From: Sialis fuliginosa
Lineage: Eukaryota; Arthropoda; Insecta; Megaloptera; Sialidae
Length of the DNA: 64,000 bases
Reading direction: 5' to 3'
Assembly: GCA_961205875.1 (NCBI GenBank)
Contig: OY540821.1
Coordinates: forward strand, 5,022,001 to 5,086,000
A program made the translations under genes and the position numbers. The notes beneath the pieces were generated by a model that was not told the origin of the DNA, ran no database searches, and saw nothing but the letters and a program-made list of their open reading frames with translations. Below are positions 33,241-44,593 of this stretch, piece after piece. The number at the start of each line of letters is the position of its first letter. Within the stretch, counting starts at the first letter, position 1.

Positions 33241-33529
33241 TCCATATCCGTTTTGACATTTTTTATTACGATACCTTTATGCCAATTTTCTCTGGAACTA
33301 GAAAAAAACATCTGTAGAAAATAATCAATAATACCTATAAAGTTTAAAATTAATAATTTTTTAGGGCTGAACGTCGAGACAAAACTTTTTTCGGTCTCGT
33401 AACGACCCATTGGCTTAAATTTGAACGAGACAAACCAAGACAATATAAACTTTATTTATAAATCTCGTCCAAAATTTTGGTTTTAATTAATCAGTAAAAA
33501 TTTACTTATTTAAATAAACAATACCCACA

Positions 33530-33880
33530 TTTTTCAATTAAATGTACTAAATTAGAAATATTTGATAACTGCCTTTTCTGGATATTACATGCATTTAACT
33601 GTCTTACAGGGTGATTTGATGACAATTGATCATTTTGTTTAAAAATAGTGGGCAAATAAACATCGCGGTTCGGCAGACCATCAAGAAAAGTATATTTTCT
33701 AATATAAATAATTAGTGAAGTGAGAACATTTAACGATTCTTTATTTTATAACTTTTGTGTCATAGTATTTATTATTATGTAATCTTCTCTAGATGTTCAT
33801 TACTGATTTTACTGGAGAAAAAACATAATTCTATTAGTAACATGAGTTAATTGGAATTACAAATAATTCGGGCAAGACAT
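33530..33880 (+). mobile_element. M1 MITE, partial copy
   Basis: Shares the interior of the M1 family (attaaatgtactaaattaga block and the CATGAGTTAATTGG-side block), but has decayed ends and is shorter. Confidence 0.5.
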
Positions 33881-33889
33881 ACACGAGTG

Positions 33890-34190
33890 TATGCCATAAG
33901 GATTCCGAAGTACGTACTACGTGAAATGTTTGGCACAATTTTTGATTTAGAAAAAAAATAAAAAAACGGTCAAATTTCGCTTGTTTGGTTATACATTTTA
34001 AAGTGCCACATGCTTTGGTATAAAAAAAAAATATATTTTTTACCTAGCTTTAGCTCCTTATTCCCCCCCCTGAAAAATTATTTATTCAATAAATTTGTAC
34101 ATATTTTACTAGAGGGTGTCATTTTACATGTTCAATAAAAATTTCAAGTTTCTAGCTTATATAGTGTACGAGCTATTTAGCTTATAAATA
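33890..34190 (+). repeat. RTE-like dispersed repeat, second copy
   Basis: Matches 22640-22870 (tttcgcttgtttggttatac block, CCCTGAAAAATTATTT and TTTCAAGTTTCTAGCTTATA). It lacks the GGACGG tract. Confidence 0.5.
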
Positions 34191-34209
34191 GTGTACCTTA
34201 TTTGTACTT

Positions 34210-34275
34210 TTAGAAGAGCCCAGAAGATGTCACAACCAAACCGACGCAGCTTACACCCAGAAGTCAAGATCACCG
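34210..34275 (+). repeat. Penelope-like terminal-repeat fragment with deleted ribozyme core
   Basis: Starts like the ribozyme region at 34.9 kb (AGCCCAGAAGATGTCAC) and jumps directly to ACCAAACCGACGCAGCTTAC. The stem-II/GAAA half of the hammerhead is therefore missing. Confidence 0.45.
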
Positions 34276-34875
34276 TGGAAGCCTTAAGACTTGTAGTTCA
34301 TTTAAATATCACCTTGTATTAAACATTTAAAATTTAAAATTAAAGAAAAACAGATGATAAGACACGATAGATCCAGAAGCCAAGAGATCAACTCTCAAAG
34401 CTAGACAATCACAGAAAAGTATCATACATGCATACATATTATAACATCTATATAGATTCTTTGAGACGGCCTTGTATAAGTTCACGAAATTCGCAACGAA
34501 CTGAAACGGGGTGTTATATTATATAGCTCTAGTCAGTGTTCATCCTCTTTCGGAGCTACATTTGACATGTTGCTTTCGTCAGCAATGCGTAAAAGGGTAG
34601 TTTTGTATCAGGAGGGTAGAAATGTCTTTATTCGTTGTGACAATTTAGACATGTAATAAATGATTAAAATGTAAGGTCCATGATTTTAGCACCTAGTTGG
34701 TGGAATTTTATAAAAAAAATATGTCAGTAATTGGTCATTTAGGCTTATTATATGGTCAGCAGTAGGGATTATTAATTTTTTTTTAATTTTCAAGGTCAGC
34801 CAGAAAATGTTAGCATTCTCAAAACCAAAAAAATTGTATGTTTTCTAGTATTGAGACTTCCGTGGTGATCTTGAT
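34276..34875. other. Spacer, no gene seen
   Basis: AT-rich with a few unique, moderately GC phrases (about 34480-34600). No ORF or repeat that I can name. Confidence 0.45.
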
Positions 34876-35049
34876 ATGGATCTTGGCTTCTGGGTGTAAG
34901 CCGCGTCGGTTTGGTCGTGTTATCGGCCAACGTTTCGTCACACATTGCAGTGGACATCTTCAGGGCTTTTCTATAAGTGCACTTTTACGAAACGTTGGCC
35001 GATAACACGACTAAACCGACGCGGCTTACACCCAGAAGCCAAGATCCAT
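34876..35049. repeat. 63-bp-arm inverted repeat around a hammerhead motif
   Basis: Arms 34876-34938 and 34987-35049 match with about one mismatch and enclose a ~48-base loop. The arms carry a CCGCGTCGGTTT block. Degenerate relatives lie at 34210 and 51020-51140. The hammerhead-like motif spans the left arm and loop. Confidence 0.8.
34925..34966 (-). ncRNA. Hammerhead-like ribozyme (type I, Penelope style), B
   Basis: On the minus strand, the helix I strand GCC precedes the core CUGAAGA. A U and a 6-bp stem II (GUCCAC with GUG-U-GAC, one bulge) follow, then GAAA, the minimal palindromic helix III ACGU, a cleavage-site U, and GGC pairing back to GCC. The order and conserved bases fit a minimal type I hammerhead of the kind known from Penelope-like element terminal repeats. 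Activity is not shown. Confidence 0.6.
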
Positions 35050-35829
35050 GGTATGTTTGTGATCGAGCATGGAATACTAATAATAACAATTGGTCAGCTA
35101 AAATTAATAATAAGTCAAGCGTATTATATTAAAAAAAAAATAATTAAAAACGATTTTTAATGGTTTAATTAAATAAACACCTCATTGAAGGAATATCATT
35201 AAAAAAAGTGATCTAATATAGTATGTGATTTTGACTTATTTAGACATTAAAATATTTTTCATAAAGGTTTTGTTCTTTTTTTTGTTTGTTAAATGTTAAT
35301 CTTTTAGAGTGAAATTTATTTTGAGGGATTTGTTGAATTATTGTTATTACTTCTCCCCCCCCCCCATAAGAAATCGAATTTATATACACTCGTTAAGGGG
35401 ATCAAAATAATAAAAGAAAAATAGAGCAATTTTCAAAACTTTGTAATTATGGTAAAAATAATGGTACAGAAAAATTTATTTTTTACATAGTTATAAGATT
35501 ATAAAATAAGCAAAAAATGTATTTATTAAATTTCATTATTTTGCGAGTAAATTAGCAGTTAAAAAAATATTTTTCATTAATCACCCTAATGATTTATAAG
35601 TATTAAGTTATTTATATGTATTGTAATAAAGTATATTAATAAAAAATGCGTTACAAAAATAAAGCTTTATCCCATCCCTTTATCTAAAACCTTACGTAAT
35701 TAAAAATAATTCTCACTAAAAATTAATAACAAGAAAATTTTAACAATTAAAATGAGACGCATATTTTTCCAAGAAAGCATAAAAGTCAATATTGTAGCAA
35801 GTGTAAACTCAAAATTCATGTTTTCTTGA

Positions 35830-36440
35830 TGCCCCCGCAAGTTTTACCCAGCTTGCCTATCGAATCACTCGGAGCTTCTCCGAGCTGTGAAGCTTAAATG
35901 TGCTTTTAGGAAGTGATAACCATCAAACACTCATGTCCTCCTAGTACTCGATAAAGTTTTCTCCAGCTTGCCTAGCGAGTCACTCGGAGCTTTCTCCGAT
36001 TTTCCGAGCTTTCAAAACCCAGTGAGCTTCCGGTATACAATGCTTCCGAAATTCATACAATCCTGATACTTACTAACGCTTTACCCATCTTGCCTAGCGA
36101 GTCGCTCGGAGCTTTCATCGGCTCACCTAGCTTTAAAGTTCCAGTTAGCTTTTAGCGTTAAATGTTACCGGAACGCATACACTCCTGATACTTACAAACG
36201 CTTTACCCAGCTTCCCTAGCGAGTCGCTCGGAACTTTCCCCGATTTTCCAAGCTTGAAAGCTCCGGTGAGCTTTTAGTATTCGGCGCTATCAAAGCTCAT
36301 GCTCTCCTGATATACACTAAAGCTTTACCCAGCTTCCCTAGCGAGTCGCTCGGAGTTTTCCCCGATTCGTCGAGCTTTAAAGCTCCGATGCTTATAGCTC
36401 CAGTGTGCTTTCGGTATCCGACACGTCCGCACGTAGTGAG
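35830..36440 (+). repeat. Tandem array, 122-bp period, five units
   Basis: The anchor CGAGTCRCTCGG occurs at 35861, 35976, 36098, 36220 and 36342 (spacings 115, 122, 122, 122). Units share TTTACCCAGCTTNCCTAGCG, GGAGCTTTCYCCGATTTTCC, AGCTTTAAAGCTCC and CTCCTGATACTTAC phrases. Each has small self-complementary parts. It is clearly GC-richer than the flanks. The period is not a multiple of three and there is no ORF, so it is not a protein repeat. Confidence 0.8.
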
Positions 36441-38135
36441 CTTTTTGTCTAAAGTCGCGTATATATCACGATATCAAAGCATAGATAAAAGAGTGTTTTT
36501 TTTTACTTTTATTTTTCGTAGACGCTTTTTTCACAGTGCTTTTATGTGACGCTTTGTGACTTAAATTTTGTTTTTGTTTAATGTGTTATGTATATTTAAG
36601 GGTTGGCTTTTGATGGGGGGATTATAAGGTTTGTATTTTAATTATATTTTTTTAATTTTGATATGTAAATATAAAGGTAATTATTATGAAAAACATACTG
36701 AATTAAAACTTTTTGAGTTTTATATCTGGGATTTATTAATCTTAAAATACGTTTTACATTTTGCAAATTCTTTGACGTTACTTTTGAATTATGATTAATC
36801 GATAATTATAGTCTAATTTTCTTTTTTGACGTTCATTTTTGGATAGGAAAACTGTAGATAAAGGAGATGCGATTTATTTTCAGAAGGCATTTTAATACAT
36901 TAGTTCGTTTTTTACTAGCCGTCATGTTTAATAAAACTTCTTCTGATGAGTACATTGGCAAAAATATCAGTAATGTTTATCTTGTATGAAATTACAAATA
37001 AAAAATTATGGCACCTAATAATTTTTTGCGACGCAGATCTTTAAAAAAAATTTAAGTTGATAGTTATGACTTTCTTGCAGGTAATTTATGTTATATTTAC
37101 ATATATGAAACATCGTTGTATGTAACTAACTACACTATGCATAATTTTATCCATTATTTACTAAATCCCCCCAAAAAACTTTTAAAAAGAAAAACGAATT
37201 TCAATGCTTAAAAATGTATATAATTAAAAACACATCAATTCTAAAACTCTGCACAAGACACTGTCTTCTATCACAATTGTAGTTGCAAAATATTGCAGAC
37301 AATTAATCAGCAGTTCTGTAACTGTTGATAAATGAGGGCATTAATTATTTTTTTCTTAGGTAATTTTTTCCTTACTTACATCAGTTACTAGAAATTAAAC
37401 ATATATTTAGGAATCTTTTGGATTCAATGGGGGGGGGGGGGGGGAGGTAAGATAAAGCCGAAAGGAGTATGTTAAAAAATGTAATGTTTTTTTTAAATTG
37501 AAATTATGTCTGGAAGATTTACTTTTGTAATAGAAAAATGACATATTTTATTGACGGAATTTACAATTTTTTTCCTTGTAAATCTGGGGTGAGAAAAACT
37601 TTTGATTGAAGACTGGATTAAATATTAGAACTTCTTCAACCTTTTAACGGTGGAATTTGCAATTCCACGAAGATAAAAAGTGTAAAAAAGTATCTTGAAA
37701 AAATGCAACTTTTAAAGTTCTAGACATTAGAACTGAATGTCAAGACGAAAGTGTCTTACTTGATTCTCGTCTTGTCTCGTGTACAGCCCTGGATAAAATT
37801 AGAAAATTTTGAGAAGGAAAAAATTTCCAAATTTTTTAATCAATAAAAAAAAATTCAAAAAACAATTTCTCAACAAATATTTGTTTTAAGTTAAGATATA
37901 AAAAGATTTCGATTTTTCATAAAAAAATCATGGTAATCAACGTATCATCGCATGCTAAATATGGTCCTCGGGCCAAATTTACAATAAGAAAAAAAACTTA
38001 AAAAACCTAAAAACACTGAATATTATATCTAATAATTAAATTTAAGTTTTTTAAGTCGGTCTTCATTTTTTTTTATAAAAATGTTTTTTATTGGCTTAGC
38101 ACTGATTTGAAAAACTGTTAAATTTAATTATTATA
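36441..38135. other. AT-rich stretch with a G-tract and a possible hAT end
   Basis: No exon is seen. A 14-plus-base G run lies near 37431. Near 37725-37791, GTCTCGTGTACAGCCCTGG is the inverted counterpart of AGGGCTGAACGTCGAGAC at 33363. These could be ends of one large (4.4-kb) or two separate hAT-like elements. Confidence 0.35.
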
Positions 38136-39306
38136 CAGGGTGTTTGGTACGGCGATGCGAATATTTTGAAAAAAGGTAAAATGAGTCATTTGAAAGTGAT
38201 TTTTATATGGGGTATTTTAGTATATTTTTGAAAAAACCTAGAATTATACATGTTAATAGCAAAATTTCAAAAATTAAAGAGCCTTTATGTTTTAAACATG
38301 ATATTTATATTACTTAAATGTATATGCTACACTATCAGATCAAAATAAAACTTATGAATAACGAAAATAAAAAATGGCTGCAGTTTAACATTTAATAACT
38401 TATAAAACTGATAAAATTATTTCTTTAAAAAATTATTTTATAAAATCTAGTACACTTACAGATGTTCAGATGGTTTTACAAACTGTTCTATTTTATACCC
38501 TTTCGAAAAACCTACCATAATACCTACATGAATTGGTTATTTTTGATAAAAAAACTTACATTTATCCCAGAATAAGTAAGATTTTTACATTTTTATAGTG
38601 AGTCGATCGTAGTATGCTATTCTAAATAAGTCATTAAAAACGTGATACTTTTCAAATATTTTTTTATACTCAATGGACAGGATCATCCTTTGCACAGGAG
38701 GAGATGTTACACTGTTCAATGTGTATAAAAAATGTTTTAAAAGTATCGCATCGCGTTTTTAATGACTTATTTAGAATAGCTTACTACGATCGACTCATTC
38801 TAAAAATGTAAAAATCTAAAAATCTTACTTATTCTGGGATAAATGTAAGTTTTTTTAACAAAAATAGCCAATTCATGTAGGTATTATGGTAGGTTTTTCG
38901 AAAGAGTATAAAATAGAGCAGTTTTTAAATTCATCTGAACATCTGTAAGTGTACTAGATTTTATAAAATAATTTTTTAAAGAAATAATTTTATCAAAGTT
39001 TTATAAGTTATAAAATGTTAAACTGCAGCCATTTTTTATTTTCGTTATTCATAAATTTTATTTTGATCTGATAGTGTAGCATAGGCATTTAAGTAATATA
39101 AAAATCATGTTTAAAAAATATAAGCTCTTTAACTTTTGAAATTTTGCTATTAACATGTATATTTCTGGGGTTTTTTCAAAATTTTACTAAAATACCTCAT
39201 ATAAAAAAACTGTTGCACTTCGTATATAGGTATATTTGCTTAAATCACTTTAAAATGACTCATTCTATCTTCCTTCAAAATATTCATATCGCCGAACCAA
39301 ACCCTG
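38136..39306. mobile_element. 1.17-kb foldback element, TA-flanked
   Basis: The ends read CAGGGTGTTTGGTACGGCGA and ATCGCCGAACCAAACCCTG, with TA on both sides (38134-38135 and 39307-39308). Long arms (about 550-600 bp each) mirror each other around 38690. It contains palindromic ACGATCGACTCA blocks on both arms. Non-coding. Same CAGGGTG end class as 14538-16050. Confidence 0.85.
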
Positions 39307-40062
39307 TATACTTTTCAGTGTTTTAATTTTTTTTTTAAAGTCGGTTTTATTTATTTTTCTAATGTTTTTTATTTTTTCCGACCATCTCGGGAATATACTC
39401 TTACAATCAAAAAATCAACTAAATAGGTGCAAATATAGTAAAAATATGAAAACCCCCTCCTTTTTTTATTCGATTAATTATCATGATAATCATGTGCCAA
39501 ATATGGCCCGCGGGCCTGTTTTTATAATAATTAATATCTAATAAAATAGAAATTAATATAATTAAGAAGACATCAATTATAAATTATAAATCATTCTAAT
39601 AACAATAATAGTTGTAAAACATTTCAGTCAATTAATCAGCAGTCCTGTAACTGTTGATGGATGGCGGCATAAACTATTTTTGCTTACACCGAAACTGTCA
39701 GAGACTAACTGAATGTAAATAAATATGATTGATACCAAAATGTTTTTGTTATAAATGACTCTTGTTTTATAGTTTATATTAACTTTTTGACGCACATACA
39801 ATTTATCATGCAGTGATTCTGTCCTAATATCATCGATAGGATGGTTCATTATATATATAGATAGTCAGAAGCCAAAGTGATTGATTCATTATTGATGTTT
39901 CATCAATAATTTTAGTTGTTTTTTCGATATTTAAAAAAATGAATCAAAATTTTAATTTTACGAAATTAGTTGTTCTTAATTATATTGTTGTTTTCGTCCG
40001 ACAATATTGAAATAATAATTAAGGGAATATTCTTATGTTAAGAAAATATTGTTTTCAATATA
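39307..40062. other. AT-rich spacer with a short duplicated block
   Basis: The block around 39610-39690 (AATTAATCAGCAGTCCTGTAA) resembles 37300-37345, on the other side of the foldback element. No gene. Confidence 0.45.
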
Positions 40063-41454
40063 CAGGATGAGTAAAAAATATGCAATATTGTTCATATTTT
40101 TAAAAATATTCATCATTTGAAAAAAAATGTTTCAATAAAAAGTTTAAGAAAAATTATTTCCTATGTAATGCTAATTTTAATTAAAACGGCACGCACATGA
40201 TAGGTTTCTGTAGTCATTACGATTTATAAACAAGAGTTATTTCAATTTTTTTTACTATATTCTAGCTACAGTGTTCGTTATAATTTTCATTGAAAGTACT
40301 AACTAAAAGCTAATAAAGCAAATATATCGTGACTGAAGGGTTAAAATCAAAAGGTCATATAACATTTTTTGTTGCATTTTAGGAGTTCTATCTAATGACA
40401 TCCTACTCAATGGGGTAAGTGAAAAAAAATGTGAGTTCACTTTGAGTCTATCGGAGGGAGGTCCAAAATAATTTTGACGGTATTCGTTATAATTTTCAGT
40501 AGAAGTACTAATTAAAAGCTATATATATTCTCGATTTCAGATTTTTTTATATTGATAGTTTAGAAAATAGAGGAAGGGGACGCTCTGATCACGAATTTGA
40601 ACGCAAATATATCGTGACTGAAGGGTTAAAATCATAATGTCATATAACATTTTTTATTGCATTTTAGGAGAAATATCTAAAGACACCCTAGTTAATGGAT
40701 TAAGTGATTTTTTTTAATATACTTTTCAGTCTATGGAAAGGGGGTCCAAAAAAATGTTTTAAAAAAAATCTTATCATTTCTGTTTTTGAGTTTTCAGTCT
40801 TCGTCCGTATACCAAATTTCATCTTAATCGGTCTAAAATTTGCGTTCAAAGTCGTGTTCAGAGCGTCCCCCTCTTAATTTCTAAACTATCCATTAAAAAA
40901 TCTGAAAAAATTCGAGAATGTAGCTTTTAATTAGTACTTTCATTGAAAATTATAACGAACACTGTCAAAATTATTTTGGATCCCCCTCCCATAGACTGAA
41001 AAGTGAACTATATTTTTTTTCGCTTACCCCATCGAACGGGATGTCATTAGATAGGTCTTCTAAAATGCAACAAAAAATGATTTTAGCCCTTCAGTCACGA
41101 TATACTTGCATTTAAATATCTTTATCAGAGCGTCCCCTCCCCCATTCTACTTTCTAAACTATCGATGCAAAAAATCTATTAAAAAAATCTAAAATCTAGC
41201 TTTTAGTTAGTACTTTCAATGGAAATTATAACGAACACTGTAGCTAGAATAGTTTATAAAAAAAATTGAAATAACTCTTGTTTATAAATCGTACTGACTA
41301 CGGAAACCTATCATGTGCGTGCCCGTTTTATTTTAAGATTAGCATTACATAGAAAATTATTTCTCTAAAAACTTTTACAAAAACATTATTTTTAAATAAT
41401 GAATATTTTAGAAAATATGAGCAAATTTCTTGACCCAAGCCAATTTTTTACCTG
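40063..41454. mobile_element. 1.4-kb foldback element with internal direct repeats
   Basis: The left arm (from CAGGATGAGTAAAAAATATG) is mirrored by the right arm ending near 41454. Matching blocks include CATGATAGGTTTC with GAAACCTATCATG, and ACAGTGTTCGTTATAATTTTC with its complement. Each arm holds two copies of a ~300-bp unit (ATATCGTGACTGAAGGGTT). A half copy lies at 61345-62015. Non-coding. Confidence 0.75.
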
Positions 41455-41775
41455 TTTATATTTATATATCTAGCCGAATAGAATACATACCATTTCTTAC
41501 GTAGTATTTCATGTAGAATCTTCAATTAATTCTATTTTTTCTCTGAACAATGGTTCGTATGAAAAATGAGAAAAACTGGGATAAATTTCATTCCAGGGGT
41601 AGTTTTTATGTGAAAGAGGATGTTTAATCCACGATTTAGGTGGGGAATTTTCGGGATCTTATTCCGAACCTTATTGAGGTTTCGTGGATAAAGTATCAAA
41701 ACTTTATAATTTTTTTCTTCTATTTGGCGAATTTTGATCTAATTACCGTGGACTATATATTATAGTTATAAATAA
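41455..41775. other. Spacer, no gene seen
   Basis: Apparently single-copy in this window. It has a slightly GC-richer block at 41580-41700 without an open frame. Confidence 0.4.
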
Positions 41776-41826
41776 AAACAACTTCTTTGTCTAAACGTCA
41801 AAAAATTTCATAAAGAATAAGAATTC

Positions 41827-41859
41827 GCAAGCTTTCGATTCACAGAATCATCGTCAGGC
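41827..41859 (-). ncRNA. Hammerhead-like motif, inverted copy (C1)
   Basis: Mirror of the motif at 41944-41976 within the palindromic start of the Penelope-like element: core CUGACGA, U, stem GAUUC/GAAUC with UGU loop, GAAA, AGCU, U, then GC. Confidence 0.5.
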
Positions 41860-41943
41860 TATTAAAGAAGAACAAAATGTGAGAACGATGTCGTTATCTC
41901 AACAATATTCGACATCGTTCTCACATTTTGTTCTTCCTTATTA

Positions 41944-41976
41944 GCCTGACGATGATTCTGTAAATCGAAAGCTTGC
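41944..41976 (+). ncRNA. Hammerhead-like motif, direct copy (C2)
   Basis: GC, core CUGACGA, U, stem II GAUUC with AAAUC (one mismatch next to the UGU loop), GAAA, palindromic AGCU as helix III, cleavage U, GC pairing with the 5' GC. Helix I is short, so a dimeric form would be needed, as proposed for Penelope-type hammerheads. Confidence 0.5.
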
Positions 41977-42087
41977 GAATTCTTATTCTTTATTAAATTT
42001 TTTGACGTTTAAACAAAGAAGTTGTTTTTATTTATATATTTAACGTCACTATTAGTATATTATTATAGTTATAATATTATTATTATC

Positions 42088-42333
42088 AATAGAATAACAC
42101 AACATAAATCAGATACAAGATTAAAACCAACATCCACAGCATTAGCAGTACATACAAATAGTACAGGGCATATTTTTGATTATAAACAAACTAAAATTTT
42201 AGATAATGAAAAACATAAAGCTAAACGTTACATTTCCGAAATGTTACACATAAAAAGAAACAATAATACAATTAACAAGAAAACTGACATATCCACATTA
42301 TCTACTATTTACAACACAATTTTAAATAATTAA
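42088..42333 (+). pseudogene. Penelope-like GIY-YIG endonuclease C-terminal tail
   Basis: An 81-residue open segment starts NRITQHKSD. It goes through ALAVHTNSTGHIFDY and KILDNEKHKAKRYISEMLHI, and ends STIYNTILNN before a stop. This matches the C-terminal pattern of the GIY-YIG endonuclease domain of Penelope-like elements (H-x-x-x-x-x-GH-x-F-D, then E-x-x-x-x-x-R-x-x-E-x-x-x-I). Upstream sequence (42022-42087) is AT-rich filler. The reverse transcriptase is missing, so it is a dead 5'-truncated copy. The 3' UTR and ribozyme-bearing repeat follow directly. Confidence 0.78.
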
Positions 42334-42561
42334 TTATTGTCATTTTTTAAATCAATTTTTTCGTTCCTTAGTAACTATTTGAGTTACTAAGAGATTTGTT
42401 ATTTTTTCAAACATTTCCGTAGTCACATGAATTTTATTGAGATAACGACATCTTTCTCAAATTTAAATCTTTATTAATAGGTATATTTCTGAATTTTTAT
42501 TTTAAAATATCAATATTTTGCATTATATTTATTGTATTTAATTGTTACTTATTATATTTTA

Positions 42562-42594
42562 GCCTGACGATGATTCTGTGAATCGAAAGCTTGC
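42562..42594 (+). ncRNA. Hammerhead-like motif in a Penelope 3' repeat (D)
   Basis: Same layout as C2, with a perfect 5-bp stem II (GAUUC-UGU-GAAUC). It lies 228 bases after the endonuclease stop. Confidence 0.55.
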
Positions 42595-42650
42595 GGTTTC
42601 CTCTTCTTTAATAAATTTTGACGTTTAAACAAACAAGTTTGTTTTTATTA

Positions 42651-43387
42651 TAGTTATATACGTAATATAAAAATCATCAATATTCCATACTTCTTATTTT
42701 ATAAATTGAGTAACAATATAATTACCTTATAAATCTTTATAGGTAATATGTGTAAGGTATATGATAACACAGACATACCATTTCTGTATACGATAAAGTC
42801 ATATATTTGTTGGCAGAGCGCAGATAAAATCTTTATAACTGTGTCGGAATAGTTTATCAGTGCCGCGGGTACAGTAATTTGAGAATATAAATTAGAAACT
42901 AGGCACTTCCGGTTGTACCGGAAATAAGGGTTACTATTGATTCTAATAGACATCTATTTCACAAATAGGCAAATGTGTGAATGGGTACATCGACTATTTA
43001 TTGTTAATAGGATTCGACTTATCGGAATTTGAATAATATTTTATATAAAGCAACAAACCCGCGGCTTCACTCGTGTTGTTTTATTTTTTATATTTACATT
43101 TATATAATTTATAAAATATAATATTTGTACTGTTAATCAGGAACAATTTTTTACCCGTGTTTGTGTATTTTTATTTTTAAAGAAGAATATTTACTTGAAA
43201 CTCACCTTTATAATACGTAGGTTTTATGAAAATAAATGTATTGCCCCTAAGAGTAGGGTTCGAATTTCGGAAAATCGCTTCTTAGTGGAGGCTTACGTCA
43301 TAAAAGGAAAGCATTTATAAATTTTCACATTTCTGGGTCTAGGCGTTGATGAGTCAGTCACTCTGGAGTTCTTTCTCTATATAACTA
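42651..43387. other. Unique-looking spacer with a LINE-like 3' phrase
   Basis: 43045-43080 reads ACCCGCGGCTTCACTCG, the inverted form of a LINE 3' end. The rest has no supported feature. Confidence 0.4.
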
Positions 43388-43857
43388 CAGGGTGATTTAC
43401 AACGAATGTAAAAAAACTTTAACAGTGGATCGAGAATGTTATTTTAAACAAAAACTTCAAATTAACATGTGCCTGGAAATTTTCCTTGAAGAAGTTACAA
43501 CAGCCCCTCAAAAATGATTAGTTTTTATTTAATATCTAAAGAACTTATTGTGATTAAGTAATAATCGGTTTAGTATTTATAAGTTTTATCGATTTCCAGG
43601 ATCAATCAATAATTATTTAGGCCAGGAATGTATAGGGGAACTGGACCCTTCAATTTTTATCTTGTATTTTTTTATATATTAAATCGATTATCAAATTTCA
43701 TAGCTTTATCACTATGGGTTCTCCAGATATTTAATAAAAACTAATAATCTTTGGGGTGCAAGACTGCAGCTCCCTCACGAAGAATTTCCGGATACATATT
43801 CAAATAACATTTTTTATTACTTTTACTGTTATTTTTTTACACTTGTAAATCATCCTG
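43388..43857. mobile_element. 470-bp TA-flanked TIR element
   Basis: The ends CAGGGTGATTTACAA and TTGTAAATCATCCTG are inverted with one mismatch. TA lies on each side. The interior is partly self-complementary (aaactaataat versus attagtttttat). A related internal fragment lies near 49690-49830. Non-coding. Confidence 0.75.
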
Positions 43858-44593
43858 TATATATATGGCTTGCTCTAATAAAATATCTTATGACTTATAT
43901 TTTACACATATACATATGTATATCTTGTGTCAAATTTGTAGTGAAAGCTCCCCCCCCCCCCCCATTTAAATTAGATGAGAAATTCTTGCTTGTTTTCAAG
44001 ATAAGAACTTACTTATATGTATATTATGTTTACGACTTTTCTGAAAAACTATATTAATTATTACCCTTACATGAGGAGAAAAACAAAGTTATAAATATTA
44101 TTTAAAATAAACTATCTCAAGAATTAATGTGGTCCAGAAACATACTTAATAAATTATCAGTGAACAAGGTCGGTGTATTTTGTAAAGGTATGATAATATG
44201 CGGAAACTGTTCAGTTGAAAAGGCGATTTGTTCCTTAACCCTTTCAGTACCGAACTATTTTTTCTTTCAAATTAGTTATTTTACCAACTCGACTGAAGGG
44301 AATAGATATCCCGATCTGCGTAGGTGATTTTTAATCTGCTTGAGAGATTCAAAGAGTTAAAGAAAATATTTGATAGGAATTTATTAGAATATAAACAAGT
44401 TTATGTATAAATAATTCTTTTTTTTATACATAATGAAACGGACAATGTTTGTTCCATTATATTAAAAATTAATTTAAATTTAATTGTTAGTAACAGTATT
44501 ATAAAGATGATATTTTCCTAGTACCATGTTATGTTTATATTGGCAATATCGTAAAAAACTAAAAAATAGTTTTTTAAAAAAAGATTCCCCATA
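43858..44593. other. AT-rich spacer, no gene seen
   Basis: Contains a C-homopolymer at about 43951-43964. No repeat ends or exons that I can support. Confidence 0.45.

Larger units (their letters stand above)
41780..42650 (+). mobile_element. Penelope-like retroelement, 5'-truncated copy with inverted start
   Basis: The left 110 bases are the inverted form of the terminal repeat and mirror 41890-42030. After that come the endonuclease tail (42088-42333), a ~215-base 3' UTR, a second direct hammerhead-bearing block (42562) and an end near TTTGACGTTTAAACAAACAA. This order of coding tail, UTR and terminal repeat with an inverted 5' piece is typical of Penelope-like insertions. A second 3' end lies inverted at 45393-45655. 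Confidence 0.7.

Noticed and set aside
35830-36440. CRISPR-like repeat array
   Set aside because: Units are 122 bp, diverged throughout and lack constant short repeats with unique spacers. The sequence is eukaryotic.
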